From assembly GCA_033060915.1 (NCBI GenBank), contig CM065396.1:9687001-9751000 (forward strand): a stretch of 64,000 nucleotides of DNA. The letters run 5' to 3'. Below are positions 26,701 to 38,807 of the stretch, one piece after another. The notes under the pieces were generated by a model. The model was not told where the DNA came from. It ran no database searches and was given only the letters and a program-made list of their open reading frames with translations. Position numbers and translations under genes: made by a program. The stretch is from Euryodendron excelsum. Lineage: Eukaryota; Streptophyta; Magnoliopsida; Ericales; Pentaphylacaceae. The first letter of the stretch is position 1; each line of letters begins with the position of its first letter.

Positions 26701-29234
26701 CAATTCTTCTTCAAAATCTTTCCAAGTCAAATCCAATCCTTCTCTTTGAAGTTCTTAAGTCTAGGTTTCTTAAAACTAAGTTTTCTAAAGTCAAGTCTTT
26801 TCAAATTTTCCAATCAAAGTTCAATCTCTCAATCTTCCAATTCAATCTTCTTCTTCAAATCAACTCTTCTATTTTTAATCGGACTCTTGTCTGAACTATG
26901 ACCGACCTGATTCCTCTAAAAGGATACGTAAGCAACCTTCATAGGTGCGGTCACAACTTCTTTCAAATCTCCAATTCCACAACCTTCTTCAAATCTCAAA
27001 TTCCATAACTCTTTTTAAATCTCTTTTCAATTCCAATTTCAAATCTATATTTCCAAATCTCTTTTCAAATCAAATCAATTTCTTTCCAAATCAATTCTTC
27101 AATTCTCTTTTCTTGCACTTGCATATCATGCATTATATTTTTAAATATTATTTTTCAAAGTGAATAGAATTGAACCATTAGTTAGTTAAAGACTCTCATA
27201 GGTGAATCTACGCTAGATTGACATGTAAGTACCGAAAGAGCGGGGTAGGGTGATGGCTTAGTGCGTCTTCCCTACACGTAACCAACCACCGAACCTAGGA
27301 TCACTGATTTCAAAGACCAAATGGAGTTATTTTTCAAAAAAGGGCTTCAATATTTTCTAAAGGTTGCCAAACAACCTGTTTTCTTAAAAACTCTCTCTTG
27401 AGGGGATCTTTTCAAAACTTTTTTCAAAAAACCCTAAGTGTAGTTTTCGGATTATGCTTAGTTTTTAGGTGACCTAACTCACCTTAATCAAGTTAGGTGG
27501 TGACTCCGAATCTTTTTCAAAAGCCCTTTATTCAAATCAAATTTTCAATTCAAACTTAGTCGCACTCATTCTTCTACGAGGGTGAGTTCTAACGAGAGAG
27601 TATAACATTTTTCCTACTTGTGTGAGTATTCCTCGAGTGCGAAAAATCTGGGCGCGACACCCTAAGGGCACTTTGGTTATTTTGCCTCTATTTGGGCCTG
27701 GTGGGCCCGTGAAGCGATTGATTGACTGTATTATGTCTGAGAAACTGGTTTGACTCGGAATATGTCCATATCGACTTGAATACAAGTTTGTATGGATTGG
27801 AGACTGTCGAGCAGGAAAAAATGGGGTGCTTACAGCCGCTCCATCCTACCGTCGTTTCTTGGCTGAGATTGAGTTTGGGGCCTTCATGGGATTACAGGTT
27901 AACCACCTGAACAGACATCTAGTCCTGGCGCTTATCGAGAGGTGGTTCGAAGAGACTGGGACCTTACATTTTGTTGGCTTCGAGTTAGGACCCACTCTTT
28001 TGGATTGGGCTATCATCAGGGGGCTTTCCTTCGTCGGTCAGTGGATCACCTTGCAGTTAGTCGATAGTGCTAATGCATGCATTCTGCTAGACTTGCCCCC
28101 TCCTGAGTGTTCTGCTTTCCTAGTCTTCTGTCTTAGTCGGGATGACAGTACCTTTGTTGTTGAGCCACCTCCTGCCCAACGAGACATAATGAGGCGGCGA
28201 CTTGTTTTGTATATCATCTTCAGCTGCTTCTACAACAACAACAAGTCATTCGTGCCTTTTCTGTTAGTGAGCATAGTAGCTGATCTTAGGGTCTTATCTG
28301 AGTTGGATTGGGGATCCTTCTCCTTCGATTGCTTCCTTCAATCGATGCAGGTCTGGACTTCCTCTCGTTGGCACAGCATGACTGGTTTCTGGCTTTTTCT
28401 TGTCTGGTGGAGCTATGAGTACTTGCTTATTCGTTGCCCTGTAGTTATCGAGGATGACCTTTATCCTCGTGCTTTGAGGTGGGCTCGTGACTAGGTAGCC
28501 CAGCGATCAGAGATCACTGATTTTGTGCTACTACGGGCGAACCTAAAGTTGATCGAGGTGAGGGACGTGACTTGGCGGCCCTTTATTGGGTTGGTTCATT
28601 ATGAGACGGTGCGATACTTGGTCTCGTTGTCCCTGTCGAGAGCTTCCTTTCTCAACGATGATTCTTGAGAGTCTTACCTAGGGGATCGCCACTGGCGGCA
28701 GTTTCATGAGGAGTTTAGGTCAGTAGGAGATCCACTGGAGTACATGTTTGGAGCCTTGGTGGAGGGAGTTCCTATTCCTTACCATGAGAGCCAGCTAGGT
28801 GCCGGTTTTCTACTTCCTCTGGATACGGACTATACTGCGCACTTTGGGGCTCATTCTGTTGGCGCCTTCACTCGGTTTGAGGTAGTAGTTGGTGGATATG
28901 CTGTTGGCTAAGAGGTGATCGACCTATGGCACCGAGCGGGTGGATACGTGCCCCAGGCTGAGTTTACTGCAGCGAGAGACCAGAGGGATCGGTTCTAGAC
29001 AAAGCGGGATCAGTACCAGGCAGATGTGGCCTCCTTGACAGCTCGGTTAGCCTAGATGGGAGGTGGCGGGGTATGTTGTCCTTCCCTCCTTCTTCTTTTT
29101 GCTCTGCTATGGTTTCGTTATTCCTTTGCCTTGTTGATTCCAATTTTGTCTTCTTTACAGGATGCTGGTGCTTCTAGTAGCCGGGGCCGGGTTTTGGAGA
29201 TTTCGATCCGGAAGATATCAACTTTGATCTTTGA

Positions 29235-29827
29235 TAGATGCCCCTTATTGTAGACTCTAATCTTCTTTTGCCTCTATCTTGGAGATATGTTTAGTTTATT
29301 TTAGATAGCTTTATTTTTGTAAATTTTGCATAGAGATGGATGTATATGATTTAAATAGTTAAATGCATGGACAGGTAAAAATATTTATGGTTTCCACAGC
29401 TAAGTGTATAATCAGATGTATGTGTATGGATGATGATGTTGTATATTTACTATATGAGTTGATGTTGAACTGTATTGGTGACTTCTGTTTCTGCAGGGAA
29501 TTATGTCCTATGTGTGAGAAGCTCATGCCAATTTTTTTATTTTTTTATTTTAGGAAAATGCATGTATGTATAAGAGATATACTAGTTAACAAAATAACAA
29601 GGGGTGCTGTCAAACTCAGTATCTTTGCAATGGTAACTCCTTCCCTTTCGTGGGCCTGGCCTCTCCTTTGGCTCAACTTTACCTTGACTGAATGATAGCA
29701 CTTTGTACCTTTCTCAACCCTTTGACCACCTCTCTACCTCGGGGTTAGGGTATAGGATTATTGGGCTGAAACTCTCAACTATCGGGGATTCGGCAACAGC
29801 TTATCTGACCTTTAGCAAAGTGATAAG
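29235..29827 (-). mobile_element. Element A 3' UTR beyond the antisense gene
   Basis: Diverged reverse complement of E0 at about 58690-59272. It includes a block corresponding to E0 58700-58870 (GGTTAGGGTATAGGATTATT). The small frames are not conserved. At about 29827 the sequence jumps into the middle of an LTR, so the pol, gag, leader and PBS of A, and the U5 side of its 5' LTR, have been deleted. Confidence 0.75.
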
Positions 29828-31832
29828 AAAGCCCAATCCCACACATTGACCTCTAATAGCCTAATCTCACACATGGACCGGGAAGTCCCTTGTTTCAAGC
29901 ATGTAAGAAAGGGAGGGGGGGGGGAAAGATGGGGGATTAAAGTAGAAGAAAATCCAAGTGGGTTCAGAGAGAGAAGAGAGAGAGGGAGGATGCGTAAACT
30001 TAAACAAAGAGCCTATTTTGTATCTTCTTTATTTGCTTTGTTTTGTGCACTATGTTTTTCTTGCTTGCTTTTCTTGCTTCGCTTTAGCCTTCATCTTGAT
30101 CATCAAGAGCTTCGGATTGTAGCACTTTAAGTCTTTAATGGCGGCTTTGGAAGCTAGTGTATGAGTGTATATGAGTGTATGGGAGTATATGAGAGCTAGG
30201 GTTTGTGTATAGGGCTAGGGTTTGGAAAACCTAAAGAAAACTAAGGTTTAGAGAGCTTACGAGCTCTGTATTTATGGAAAGAAGAATGACCTGGCGCCTG
30301 TTGCAGTGGTACTAGGCCAAAAATCCTTGAAGTGCCACTAGGAGTGGCCCCAGGCCAAAATTTGGCTTGGCATCACTAGTAGTGGCTCCAGCCACTTAGG
30401 AAAGCTTTTAAGTCGGCAAGCAACGTATCTTCAGAAGATTTGGGCACCTGTACTAGCGACTGTCATGCAATTTTTAGCCTAGCTTCACTAGGAGTGACTC
30501 TGGAAGGTCTGGGAATGATTTGAAGGGGCTGGGAATGACCCAGAAGGCCGGAAAGGGACAGGAACACTTAGAACAGTGTCCCGGAAGTAATAGACTTGAA
30601 AAATGATGATAGGATGTGTTGGAAGGGTTGACCGGGCCAGTAGAGACAAAACGGTCAACTGGGCCGAAAAGCTGTCGAGACGGACTCAGAATGTCCCGAA
30701 AGAAGACTAGAGATTTGGAAACATTTTTTAAAATGTTCCCAAAGGTTACCAGTTTGATATCTAGAGCCGGTGTGGCAAAACGGTCATTTTGCACCGCGTT
30801 CGCCGGAATTGACTCGGAATGATCTGAAAAGATAATGAAAGGCCAGGAATACTATAAGAAGCATTATCGAGAGGTTACTGGTTTGATACCAGGGCCAGTG
30901 TGGTTCCTAGGGTGTTCGGATGCCTAGGGGCAAAATGGTCATCTTGATTGGTAAGTCTCAGAATTGGCCCAAAACTAACTAGAAGGCACCTAATCATGCC
31001 GGATCATCTCTAGGATGATCTTGGAAGGGTGGACTTACCGTTTTGAGGACTTAGGTACTTTCTCGAGAAGCGTGTCGAAAATGGCCCTAAGGACAGTTTG
31101 GTCATTTTTTACCGGAGTGCGCTAGCTGGCACTGGTGTTAACCTGAGTTTTGAGTGTTTTCGCCACTCTGACAACAGTCCCATGATACAAGGGTTTGTTG
31201 GCAATTCCCTATATCGACCTGTCTGCGAGTACTTTCGCTACTCTAACGGTTGCAATGTTTACGAGTACTTATGCTACTCTGATGGTTCACGATCATTCCT
31301 GAGACTACCTGATCTCGAGAAGCTAATAAATGGACTTAGCGCTTGAGAAATCAACTTTCTCAAAAGGCGTGCTGAAACGGACATTTTTGCATTGGCGGGC
31401 TAGCAGGCACCAAAGGTAGACCGTTCTACCATCTAGGGGACTTGGGGTCTTGTACCGGTCGACGGTTTGGAAGGGACTTATCATTTCGAAGAGTTCACTC
31501 ATAAACGTGTCGAGCAAGAGGGTCTTACCAACTTGAGGAATCAACTTTCTTGAAAGGTGTGCCGGGTTTAATTGGAATTGGAATTGGAAATCGGATTAAA
31601 AATGGGACTTACTGTCTTCAGAAAGACGTGCCTATTGGAATTAGACTGAACAATGCCCCCAAGGGCAATTTTGTCATTTTGGCTCTATTTGGGCTCGGCG
31701 GGCCCGTGACGTGGTTGATTGACGGGATTAGACTTGGAATTGTTGATTTAGATTGGAATACGTCCATATTGACTTGAATACAAGTCTGGATGGACCTGAA
31801 AGTGCCGAACAGGCAAAAAAAGGGTGCTTACA
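29828..31832 (-). repeat. Minus LTR fragment between elements A and B
   Basis: It begins within the LTR at a point equivalent to 3860-3870 in the shared minus LTR and ends GGTGCTTACA at 31832. It holds a degenerate TATA (TATTTATG at 30269-30276), GCGCC remnants, 157-bp units, three hairpin units (31154-31290) and the U3 start. The PPT of B follows immediately. A short AAG.CCC match at the left junction suggests microhomology repair. Confidence 0.85.
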
Positions 31833-32093
31833 GTTGCCCCTCTTTTTCTGTCTTTGTTTGTCGAAGACAGAAAACTATAGAGTAAGAGTCCCATGTTGAC
31901 TGTGAGGCGGTCGAAGGGATGGACTTTGGAAATTTTGGAAGATAGGATTGCAGAAACAAATATTGGGCCCAAAAAGCCTTTGAAATCGAGTTTTGGCGGG
32001 AAAAAGGGCAAAGTTGCCTAGAATTGGCAACTAGCGCCACTAGTAGTGGCGCCTTTGGAAGAAATGGCTTAGCACCACTGCTAGTGGCGCTAG
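31833..32093 (-). mobile_element. Element B stub: polypurine tract and adjacent 3' UTR
   Basis: On the minus strand it ends AAAAAGAGGGGCAAC directly against the LTR. It is the counterpart of 62200-62464, including the GGCGCCACTA palindrome at about 32035-32055. It is cut at 32093 by the start of E0, so no antisense coding sequence of B remains. Confidence 0.85.
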
Positions 32094-35000
32094 TGTAAGC
32101 ACCCTATTTATGACTGCTCGGCAGTCTACACTTCGTCCAGACTTGTACTCAAGTCAATATGGACATATTCCAATCGAAACCAACTCTCTAAGTCCGAATC
32201 CCATCCGTCCATCGCTTCACGAGCCCACCAGGCCCAAATAGAGGCAAAATGACCAAAATGTCCTTAGGGGCATTGTCCTTTCCTTTCCAATTCCAATCCC
32301 TCTCTCGAGACAGTTGATTCCTTGGGACGGTAAATCTATTCTAAATCAAGCACGTCTTTCCGGAGACGATAAATCCTCTTTCTAATTCCAAATTAGGCAC
32401 GTCTTTTCGAAGATGATAAGACCCCTTTCCAATTTCAATCCCTCTCTCGAGACAGTTAATTCTTCGAGACGGTAAACCTACTCCAAATCAGGCACGTCTT
32501 TTTGAAAACGATAAGACCCCTTTCCAATTCCAATCCCACTCTCGAGATAGTTGATTCCTCGAGACGATTTGACACGTTTTTTGAAGAAAATGTCTTCGAA
32601 GTGGTAAGTCCCTTTAAACCTGTCGACCGGGACGAGACCCCAAGTCCCCTAGATGGTAGAACGGTCCACCTTTGGCGCCTGCTAGCCCGCTAATGTAGAA
32701 ATGTACGTTTAGGCACGCCTTCCGAGAAAGTTGACTTCTTAGGTGCTAAGTCCCCTTTAGCAGCTTCCCGAGATCAGGCAGTCTCAGGAATGATTGCAAA
32801 CCGTCAGAGTAGCAAAAATACTCGTAAACATCACAATCGTCAAAGTAGCAGAAATACTCGCAAGCAGGTTGATATACGGAATTGCCAACAAACCCTTGTC
32901 TCACGTGACCGCCGTCAGAGTGGCGGAAACACTCAAAACCCAAGTCAACACTGGTGCTTGCTAGCCCACTTCGGTGAAAAATGACCAAACTACCCTTTGG
33001 GCCTTTTCCGAGACTTTTTGGTTAAGACTTTTGGTTAAGATGACTATTCCAAGTGTTCCTGCTCTTTTCCGGCCTTCTGGGTCATTCCCGGACTCTTTAA
33101 ATCATTCCCGGACTTTTCGGAGTCACTTCTAGTGAAGCCAGGCTAAAAATTGCATGGTAGTCACTAGTACAGGCGCCCAAATCTAGCCAAAGATTGGTTG
33201 CTTACCGACTTACAAACTTTCCTAACTTGTTGGCGCCACTAGTAGTGGCGGCAAGCCAAAAAATGGCATGGCTCGACTAAGAGGAATTTTGCCCTGGCGC
33301 CACTGCAACAAGTGCTAGGTCTATTCCATATTTATAAATACAAAGCCTCTTCCAACGTGAAAGAGGTCCGCAAACTCAGCCTAAAAATCCTATATTTCGA
33401 TATACAGAACTCGAACACTCCCTAAACCCTAGCTTCTCTAGGTTTTCCAAACCTTAGCCACCATACACTAAACCCTAGCCTCTTATACACTCATACACAC
33501 CCCCATACACTTATACACTAGCCTCCAACCCTCCTTTCAAGACTTAAAAAGCTACAATCTAAAATTTGAAGATTAAAGACAACTCTTGAAGAATGAAGAT
33601 GAAGATCAAGACGAAGACCGAAGAAAAGCAAGGCGCGCAAAATAAAGAAGACATACGGTAGGCTTTCTTTTTAAATTTCCGCACTTCCCCCTCTCTCTTC
33701 TCTCTCCTAACCCACTTGGATTTTCTCTATTTTAATCCCCCATCTCTTTCCCCTCCCTTTCTTTGCATGCTTGAAACAAGGGGATTCTTGGTCCATGTGT
33801 AGGATTGGACTATTAGAGAGTCACCGTGTCGGGGGCTTTCTTCTAGTCTAATCAGAGACCACGTGGGTTCGGCCCCCTTGATTATGTGGTGAAGCCTTAG
33901 CCTTGTATGTTCACGACCCCAAATTTGCATTGTGCATATTATGATCTTGCATCTTCCAAAAATTGTTTTCAAACTTGTTTTCAAAATCGTTTTCAAACTT
34001 GTTTTCAAAATTGCATCAAAATTTCCTTTTCAAAAACTTGTTTTGAAAATCATAATCCTAAGGTGATTCTAGCTTTTCCATGGCTAGGATTGCTTTAGGA
34101 AAGTGTTACATTTAAAGTAACTTTCATGGTCCATATTTTCAAATCTTGTTATTTTCGAAACCACTTTCCTAAAGTGGTTCTAGCCTTCTTGTAGTTAGAA
34201 TTGCTTTAGGAAAGTGTGACATTTTTATACTTCTCAAAAACTCTATTTTCAAAAATCTCTTCCTAAAAATCTCTTTTTCAATATACTTTTCTAAAATTCT
34301 CCTTTCGAAAGTTGTTTTCAAAAACCCCCTCCAAAAATTTATTTTTGAAAACTCCCTTTTTCAACTCCTTTCCAAAATACTCTCCCCAAAATCCACTTTC
34401 TAAAAACGTTCCCAAAAAATCTTTCCAAAAAATCTCTCCAACAATCTTATTCCGAAAATCTTTCAAAAAAACTCTCTTTCCAAAATCTTCCCTTTAGAAA
34501 CTCCTCTCTAGGATTTCCTTCCAAAAACTTGTTTCCAAAAACACACTTTCCAAAAACTATTTCCTTAGAGTCCAAGTCAAGCCCTAGAGCTAACAATTAG
34601 AAAACCCTAATTTTCTTCCCAAAAACATGGTTTTCAAACTTGCCTTAAAACCTAGGTTTCCAAAACCTCTTGTTTTCTACATCAAAACTATACATGTTTC
34701 CAAAACCTCTTTTCTACGTCAAAACTATAGCCTTCCAAATCTAGGGTTTCCAAAACTTTCCCTTTCCAAATCTTTGTCCAATCAAATCTTCCCTTTAGGA
34801 AACCAAATCAAACCTTCTCTTTTAGAAACAAAATCCAATCCTTACTTTAGGAAATAGGAAACTTAATCCTCCCAAATCCAAATCTTTCTTAATTCAACTC
34901 CTTCCTAATCTTCCACTTTCCTAAATCTTAAGTTTCCTAAAACTTTCAAATCTTTCCTAAAACTTAACTTCCATATCTTTCCTAATTCAACCATTTCCTA

Positions 35001-36583
35001 ATTCTACCCCTTTCCAAATCTTAACTCTCTAAACCTAAGTTTTCAAATCTTTCTAAAACTCAAACCTTTCCTAATCTCAAGATTTTCTAAAACTCTTAAA
35101 CTTTCTAAATCCTAAACTTCCTAAGTCTTAAACTTTCTAAATCCTAAACTTCCTAAGTCTTAAACTTTCTAAATTTCAAATTTTTTCAAATTCAAAGCTT
35201 TCTAAATTCAAAACTTCCCAAATTTAAATCTTTCTAAACCCAAAACTTTGTAAATTATAAACTTTCCTAAAACTTCAAATCTAAAACTTTCTAAACTCAA
35301 AATTTTCTTATTTTCAAAACTTCCTTGTTTTCTAAACTTTCCAAATTCAAAACTTTCCTAAGTTGAAACATTCCAAATTCAAGACTTTCCTAAGTTGAAA
35401 CTTTCTTAATTCAAAACTTTCCTAATTTCGAAACTTTCCTAATTTGAAAACTTTCCTAATTCAAAACTTTCTTAATTCGAAATTTTCCAAAAATGAAACT
35501 TTCCTAATTCGAAACTTTCCTAAATCGGACCTTTCCTAATTCGAACCCTTCCTAAGTCCAATCTTTCTTAATCTTCCCAAGTCCAACTTTCGAGTCAAAT
35601 CTTTTCTAAAATCCTTCCCAGTCAAGTCAAATCTTTTCTAAGTCTCAAGTCTTTCTTAAGTCTACATTCTCTAAAACTAATCTTGTTAAATCTTCCAATC
35701 AAAGTTCAATCTCTCAATCTTCCAATTCAATTCTCAATTCAATTTCTTTCTTCAAATCAACTCTTCTATTTTCAATCGGACTCTTGTCCGAACTACGACT
35801 GAACTGATTCCTCCAAAAGGATACGTAGGCAACCCTCATGGGTGCAGTCTTCATATTTTCCAAATCTCAAGTTCTACAAAATCTTTTCAAATCTCCAATC
35901 TATTTTCAAACTTCCAATTCTAAATTTCTATTTCCAATTTCTAAACCGTGCCAATTTAAAATATATCCTTTCAAATCTTTCTTCTAAAATCAAATCAAAT
36001 TCCTCTTTTCAAATATATTTCCAAATCAACTCTCTTTTCTTGCACTTGCATATCGTGCATCATGTTTTTCTAAATATTGTTTTCTAAAGTGGATAGGATT
36101 GAATAATAGTTGGTTAAAGATTCTCATAGGTGAATCTAGGGTAGATTGACATGTAGGTACCGAAAGGGCAGGGTAGGGTGATGGCTTAGTACGTCTTCCC
36201 TACACGTAACCAACCTCTGAACCTGGATCACTGATTTCGAAAGACCAAAAAGAGTTATTTTTTAAAAAGTGCTAAATGTTTTCCAAAGGTTGCTAAACAA
36301 CCTGTTTTTTTAAAAACCCTCTCTTGAGGAGATCTTTTCAAAATCGTTTTCCAAAACCCTAAGTGTAGTTTTCGGATTATGCTTAGTTTTTAAGTAACCT
36401 AACTCACCTTAATCAAGTTAGGTGGCGACTCCAAACTTTTTCCAAATGCCCTTTATTCAAATCAATTTTTAATTCAAACATAGTCGCACTCATTCTTCTA
36501 GAAGGGTGAGTTCTAACGAGAGAGTACAGTGTTTTTCTCGCTTGTGTGTGTATTCCTCGAGTGCGAAAAATCTGGGCACAACA
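32094..36583 (+). repeat. 5' LTR of element E0
   Basis: It starts TGTAAGCACCCT and ends GGGCACAACA (two differences from the usual GGGCGCGACA), followed by a PBS. Length 4490 bp. It has about three 81-bp units (32290-32590) and hairpin units (32806-32940). The 157-bp block is missing; the sequence jumps near 33048. Downstream come GCGCC palindromes (about 33230-33310), TATA (33333-33340), AATAAA (33641-33646), a GTAGGC donor-like site (33658) and a G-poor tract (about 33950-35770). The left target duplicate would be GCTAG at 32089-32093; its partner is outside the window. Confidence 0.93.
33333..33340 (+). promoter_or_regulatory. TATA box of the E0 5' LTR
   Basis: TATAAATA followed by CAAAGCCTCTTCCAACGTG, aligned with the TATA boxes of the other LTRs. 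Confidence 0.75.
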
Positions 36584-36585
36584 AC

Positions 36586-36603
36586 TGGCGACTCCACTGG
36601 GGA
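36586..36603 (+). other. Primer binding site of E0
   Basis: TGGCGACTCCACTGGGGA, two bases after the LTR end, identical to the E1 and element C sites. Confidence 0.93.
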
Positions 36604-36796
36604 CACTTAGAGGGTTAGGCCGTAGTCATGTCTCTTTACCCTTCACCCATGTAGAGTCTTCAATTAACTTGGTTCAATCCTATTCACTTTAAATTTTCAA
36701 CACCAAATTTTCAAAAAACATGCATTTATTCATATTATATTGTATTATGTTTGCCATCTACATACTAACACTTGCATCTTTGTTTTGTAGGTACAC
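36604..36796 (+). mobile_element. E0 leader, first part, with conserved splice acceptor
   Basis: It continues the leader up to the point where E1 inserted. It contains TACTAAC (36763-36769) and a T-rich run ending GTAG at 36790, just six bases before the E1 insertion. With the donor-like site at 33658 this would define a 3133-bp intron. TACAC at 36792-36796 is the left target duplicate of E1. Confidence 0.85.
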
Positions 36797-36999
36797 TGTA
36801 AGCACCCAATTTTTGACCGCTCGACAGTCTACACTCTGTCCAGACTTGTGTTCAAGTCATTGTGGGCATATTCCAATCGAAACCAACTTTCTAAGTCCAA
36901 ATCCCGTCTGTCCTTCGCTTCACGAGCCCACCAGGCCCAATAGAGGCAAAATGACCAAAATGCCCTTAGGGGGCATTATTTTTTTCAATTCCAACTCCA

Positions 37000-37450
37000 A
37001 CCCCTCTCTCGAGACAGTTGATTCCTAGAGATGGTAAATCTATTCCAAATCAGGCACGTCTTTTCGAAGACGGTAAGTCCCCTTTTCAATACCTCTCTTG
37101 AGACAGTTTATTCCTCGAGACGGTTCCAAATCAGGCATATCTTTCTAAAGACGGTAAGTCCCCTTTCCAATCCCTCTCTCGAGACAGTTTATTCCTCGAG
37201 ACAGTTCCAAATCAGACACGTCTTTTTGAAGACGGTAAGTCCCCTTTCCAATCCCTTTCTCGAGATAGTTTATCCCTAGAGACAGTTCTAAATCAGGCAC
37301 GTCTTTCTGAGGACGATAAGACCCCTTTCCAATCCCTCTCTTGAGATAGTTTATCCCTTGAGATAGTTCCAAATCAGGCACGTTTTTCCGAAGACTATAA
37401 GACCCCTTTCCAGTTTCAATCTCTCTCTCGAGATAGTTTATTCCTCGAGA
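37000..37450 (+). repeat. 81-bp array in the E1 5' LTR, about five units
   Basis: Same unit as the S2 array, with the CTCGAGACAGTTTATTCCTC motif and the CGTCTT..AAGACG palindrome. It shows the ordinary copy number for a normal-length LTR. Confidence 0.85.
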
Positions 37451-37869
37451 TGGTCTGGTATGTTTTTCGAAGAAAATCTCTTCGAAATGGTAAGTCCCTT
37501 TAAACTTGTCAACCAGGACGAGACCCTAAGTCCCTTAGATGGTAGAATGGTCCACCTGTGGCTCCTGCTAGCCCGCCAATACAGAAATGTCTATTTAGGC
37601 ACGCCTTCCGAGAAAGTTGACTTCTCAGGCGTTAAGTCCCTTTAGCAGCTTCCCGAGATCAGGCAGTCTCAGGAATGATTGCGAACCATCAGAGTAGCGA
37701 AAATACTCGCAAACATCGCAACCGTCTGAGTAGCGGAAATACTTGCAAACAGGTCAATATAAGGAATTGCCAACAAACCCCTGTGTCACGACGACTGCCG
37801 TCGGAGTGGAGGAAACACTCAAAACCCAAGTCAACACCGGTGCCTGCTAGCCCACTTCAGTGAAAAATT

Positions 37870-38600
37870 ACCAAACTGTCCCTTGGGCCAATTCCAAGGC
37901 TTTTTGGTAAAGATGACCATTTCGCCCCTAGGCATCCGAACGCCCCGGGAACCACACCAACTCTGGGTATCAAACCGGTAGCTTCCCAAGAATACTTCTT
38001 ATAGTATTCTCAACCTTCTTCTATCTTTCCGGATCATTCCGGGTCAGTTCCGGCAAACCGTGTACAAAATGATCATTTTGCCCCTTAAGTCCGGTCTCCT
38101 TTTCCGACCACACCGGCTTTGGGTATCAAACCGGTAACTTCCCAAAAATGCTTCTTATAGTATTCTTAACCTTTCTTTATCTTTTCGGATCATTCCGAGT
38201 TAGTTTCAGCCAACCCGGTACTAAATGACCGTTTTGCCCCTGGTCGGTCGGTCTCCTTTTCCGACCACACCGGCTCTGGGTATCAAACCGGTAACCTCCT
38301 GAGAATGCTTTTTATAGTACTCTCAACCTTTCTTTATCTTTCCGGATCATTCCGAGTCAAGTTCTTGCAAACCCGGTGTGAAATAACCGTTTTGCCCTTG
38401 ATGGGCCTGTCACCTTTTCCGACCACACCGGCTCTAGGTAACAAATCGAAAACCTTTGGGAACATTCTGAATAATGTTTCCAAATCTTAAGTCTTCTTCC
38501 GAGACAATCCAAGTCCATCCCGGCAGCTTCCCGATCCGATTGACCGTTTTGCCCCTAAAGGCCCAGTCAATCCTTCCGACACATCTTATCCTCATTTTTC
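37870..38600 (+). repeat. 157-bp U3 repeats in the E1 5' LTR, four units
   Basis: CTCTGGGTAT or a variant recurs at 37961, 38117, 38274 and 38432 (spacing 156-158 bp). The units carry CTTNTTATAGTA-type TATA-like blocks and a GACCGTTTTGCCCCT-type stretch. Confidence 0.85.
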
Positions 38601-38807
38601 AAGTCAAATACCTCCGGGGCACTATTTAAGTGTTCCTGCTCTTTTCCGGCCTTCCTAGTCATTCCCGGTCTTCCAAACTCCTTCTCGGACTTTTCGGAGT
38701 CACTCCTAGTGAAGCCAGGCTAAAATTTGCATGGTAGTCACTAGTACAGGCGCCCAAATCTAGTCAAAGATACGTTGTTTGCCGACCTTAAACATTTCCT
38801 AAATGGC

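Larger units (their letters stand above)
17862..27659 (+). mobile_element. Solo LTR S2 (plus), 9.8 kb, expanded by an internal satellite-like array
   Basis: It starts TGTAAGCACCCC and ends GGGCGCGACA. The flanks are CCCTG (17857-17861) and CCCTA (27660-27664), a duplication with one mismatch; joining the flanks restores the uninterrupted M1 sequence. There is no internal region. It is about twice as long as the other LTRs because of the 81-bp array at 18066-23400. Downstream lie hairpin units (23625-23760), 157-bp units (about 23790-24390), a degenerate TATA (TGTAAATA, 24470-24477), a G-poor tract (about 25020-26880) and a normal U5 end. Confidence 0.94.
8115..27834 (-). mobile_element. Solo LTR M1 (minus), itself split by S1 and S2
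   Basis: It begins TGTCGTGCCC and ends GGTGCTTACA. It is flanked by the five-base duplication GCCGC at 8110-8114 and 27835-27839, inside the PMD reading frame of element A. Its own sequence is 8115-11134, 16455-17861 and 27665-27834, about 4.6 kb, with no PBS, PPT or internal region, hence a solo LTR. It contains the U5 end, a G/A-rich tract (about 8700-10500), a TATA box (11113-11120), GCGCC repeats (16455-16560), two 157-bp units (about 16740-17130) and three hairpin units (17338-17480). It has no 81-bp array. Confidence 0.93.
7676..29234 (+). pseudogene. Antisense plant-mobile-domain gene of element A, interrupted and degenerate
   Basis: Homologue of the open E0 gene at 59273-61121. Reading starts at ATG 7676 (MADAGDDGSERK), continues to 8114, and resumes at 27840 after the solo LTR M1. 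Removing M1 and one copy of the GCCGC duplication restores continuity of frame at that point. Breaks: a frameshift near 7945, the M1 insertion, and stops at 28492-28494, 28666-28668, 28909-28911, 28996-28998 and 29053-29055; most of these are at codons that are Gln, Trp or Arg in E0. A coding intron with GTATGT at 29071 and TTTACAG ending at 29160 (90 bp) precedes a last exon. That exon still encodes PGFGDFDPEDINFDL and then stops at 29232-29234; a small frameshift separates it from the splice. The domain match is seen directly; past function is inferred. Confidence 0.85.

Noticed and set aside
27826..28494. Separate gene starting MLTAAPSYRR
   Set aside because: The first residues come from the M1 LTR end; it is the continuation of the interrupted PMD pseudogene.
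29363..29695. 110-residue plus-strand frame
   Set aside because: Lies in the element A 3' UTR; the E0 counterpart is not coding.
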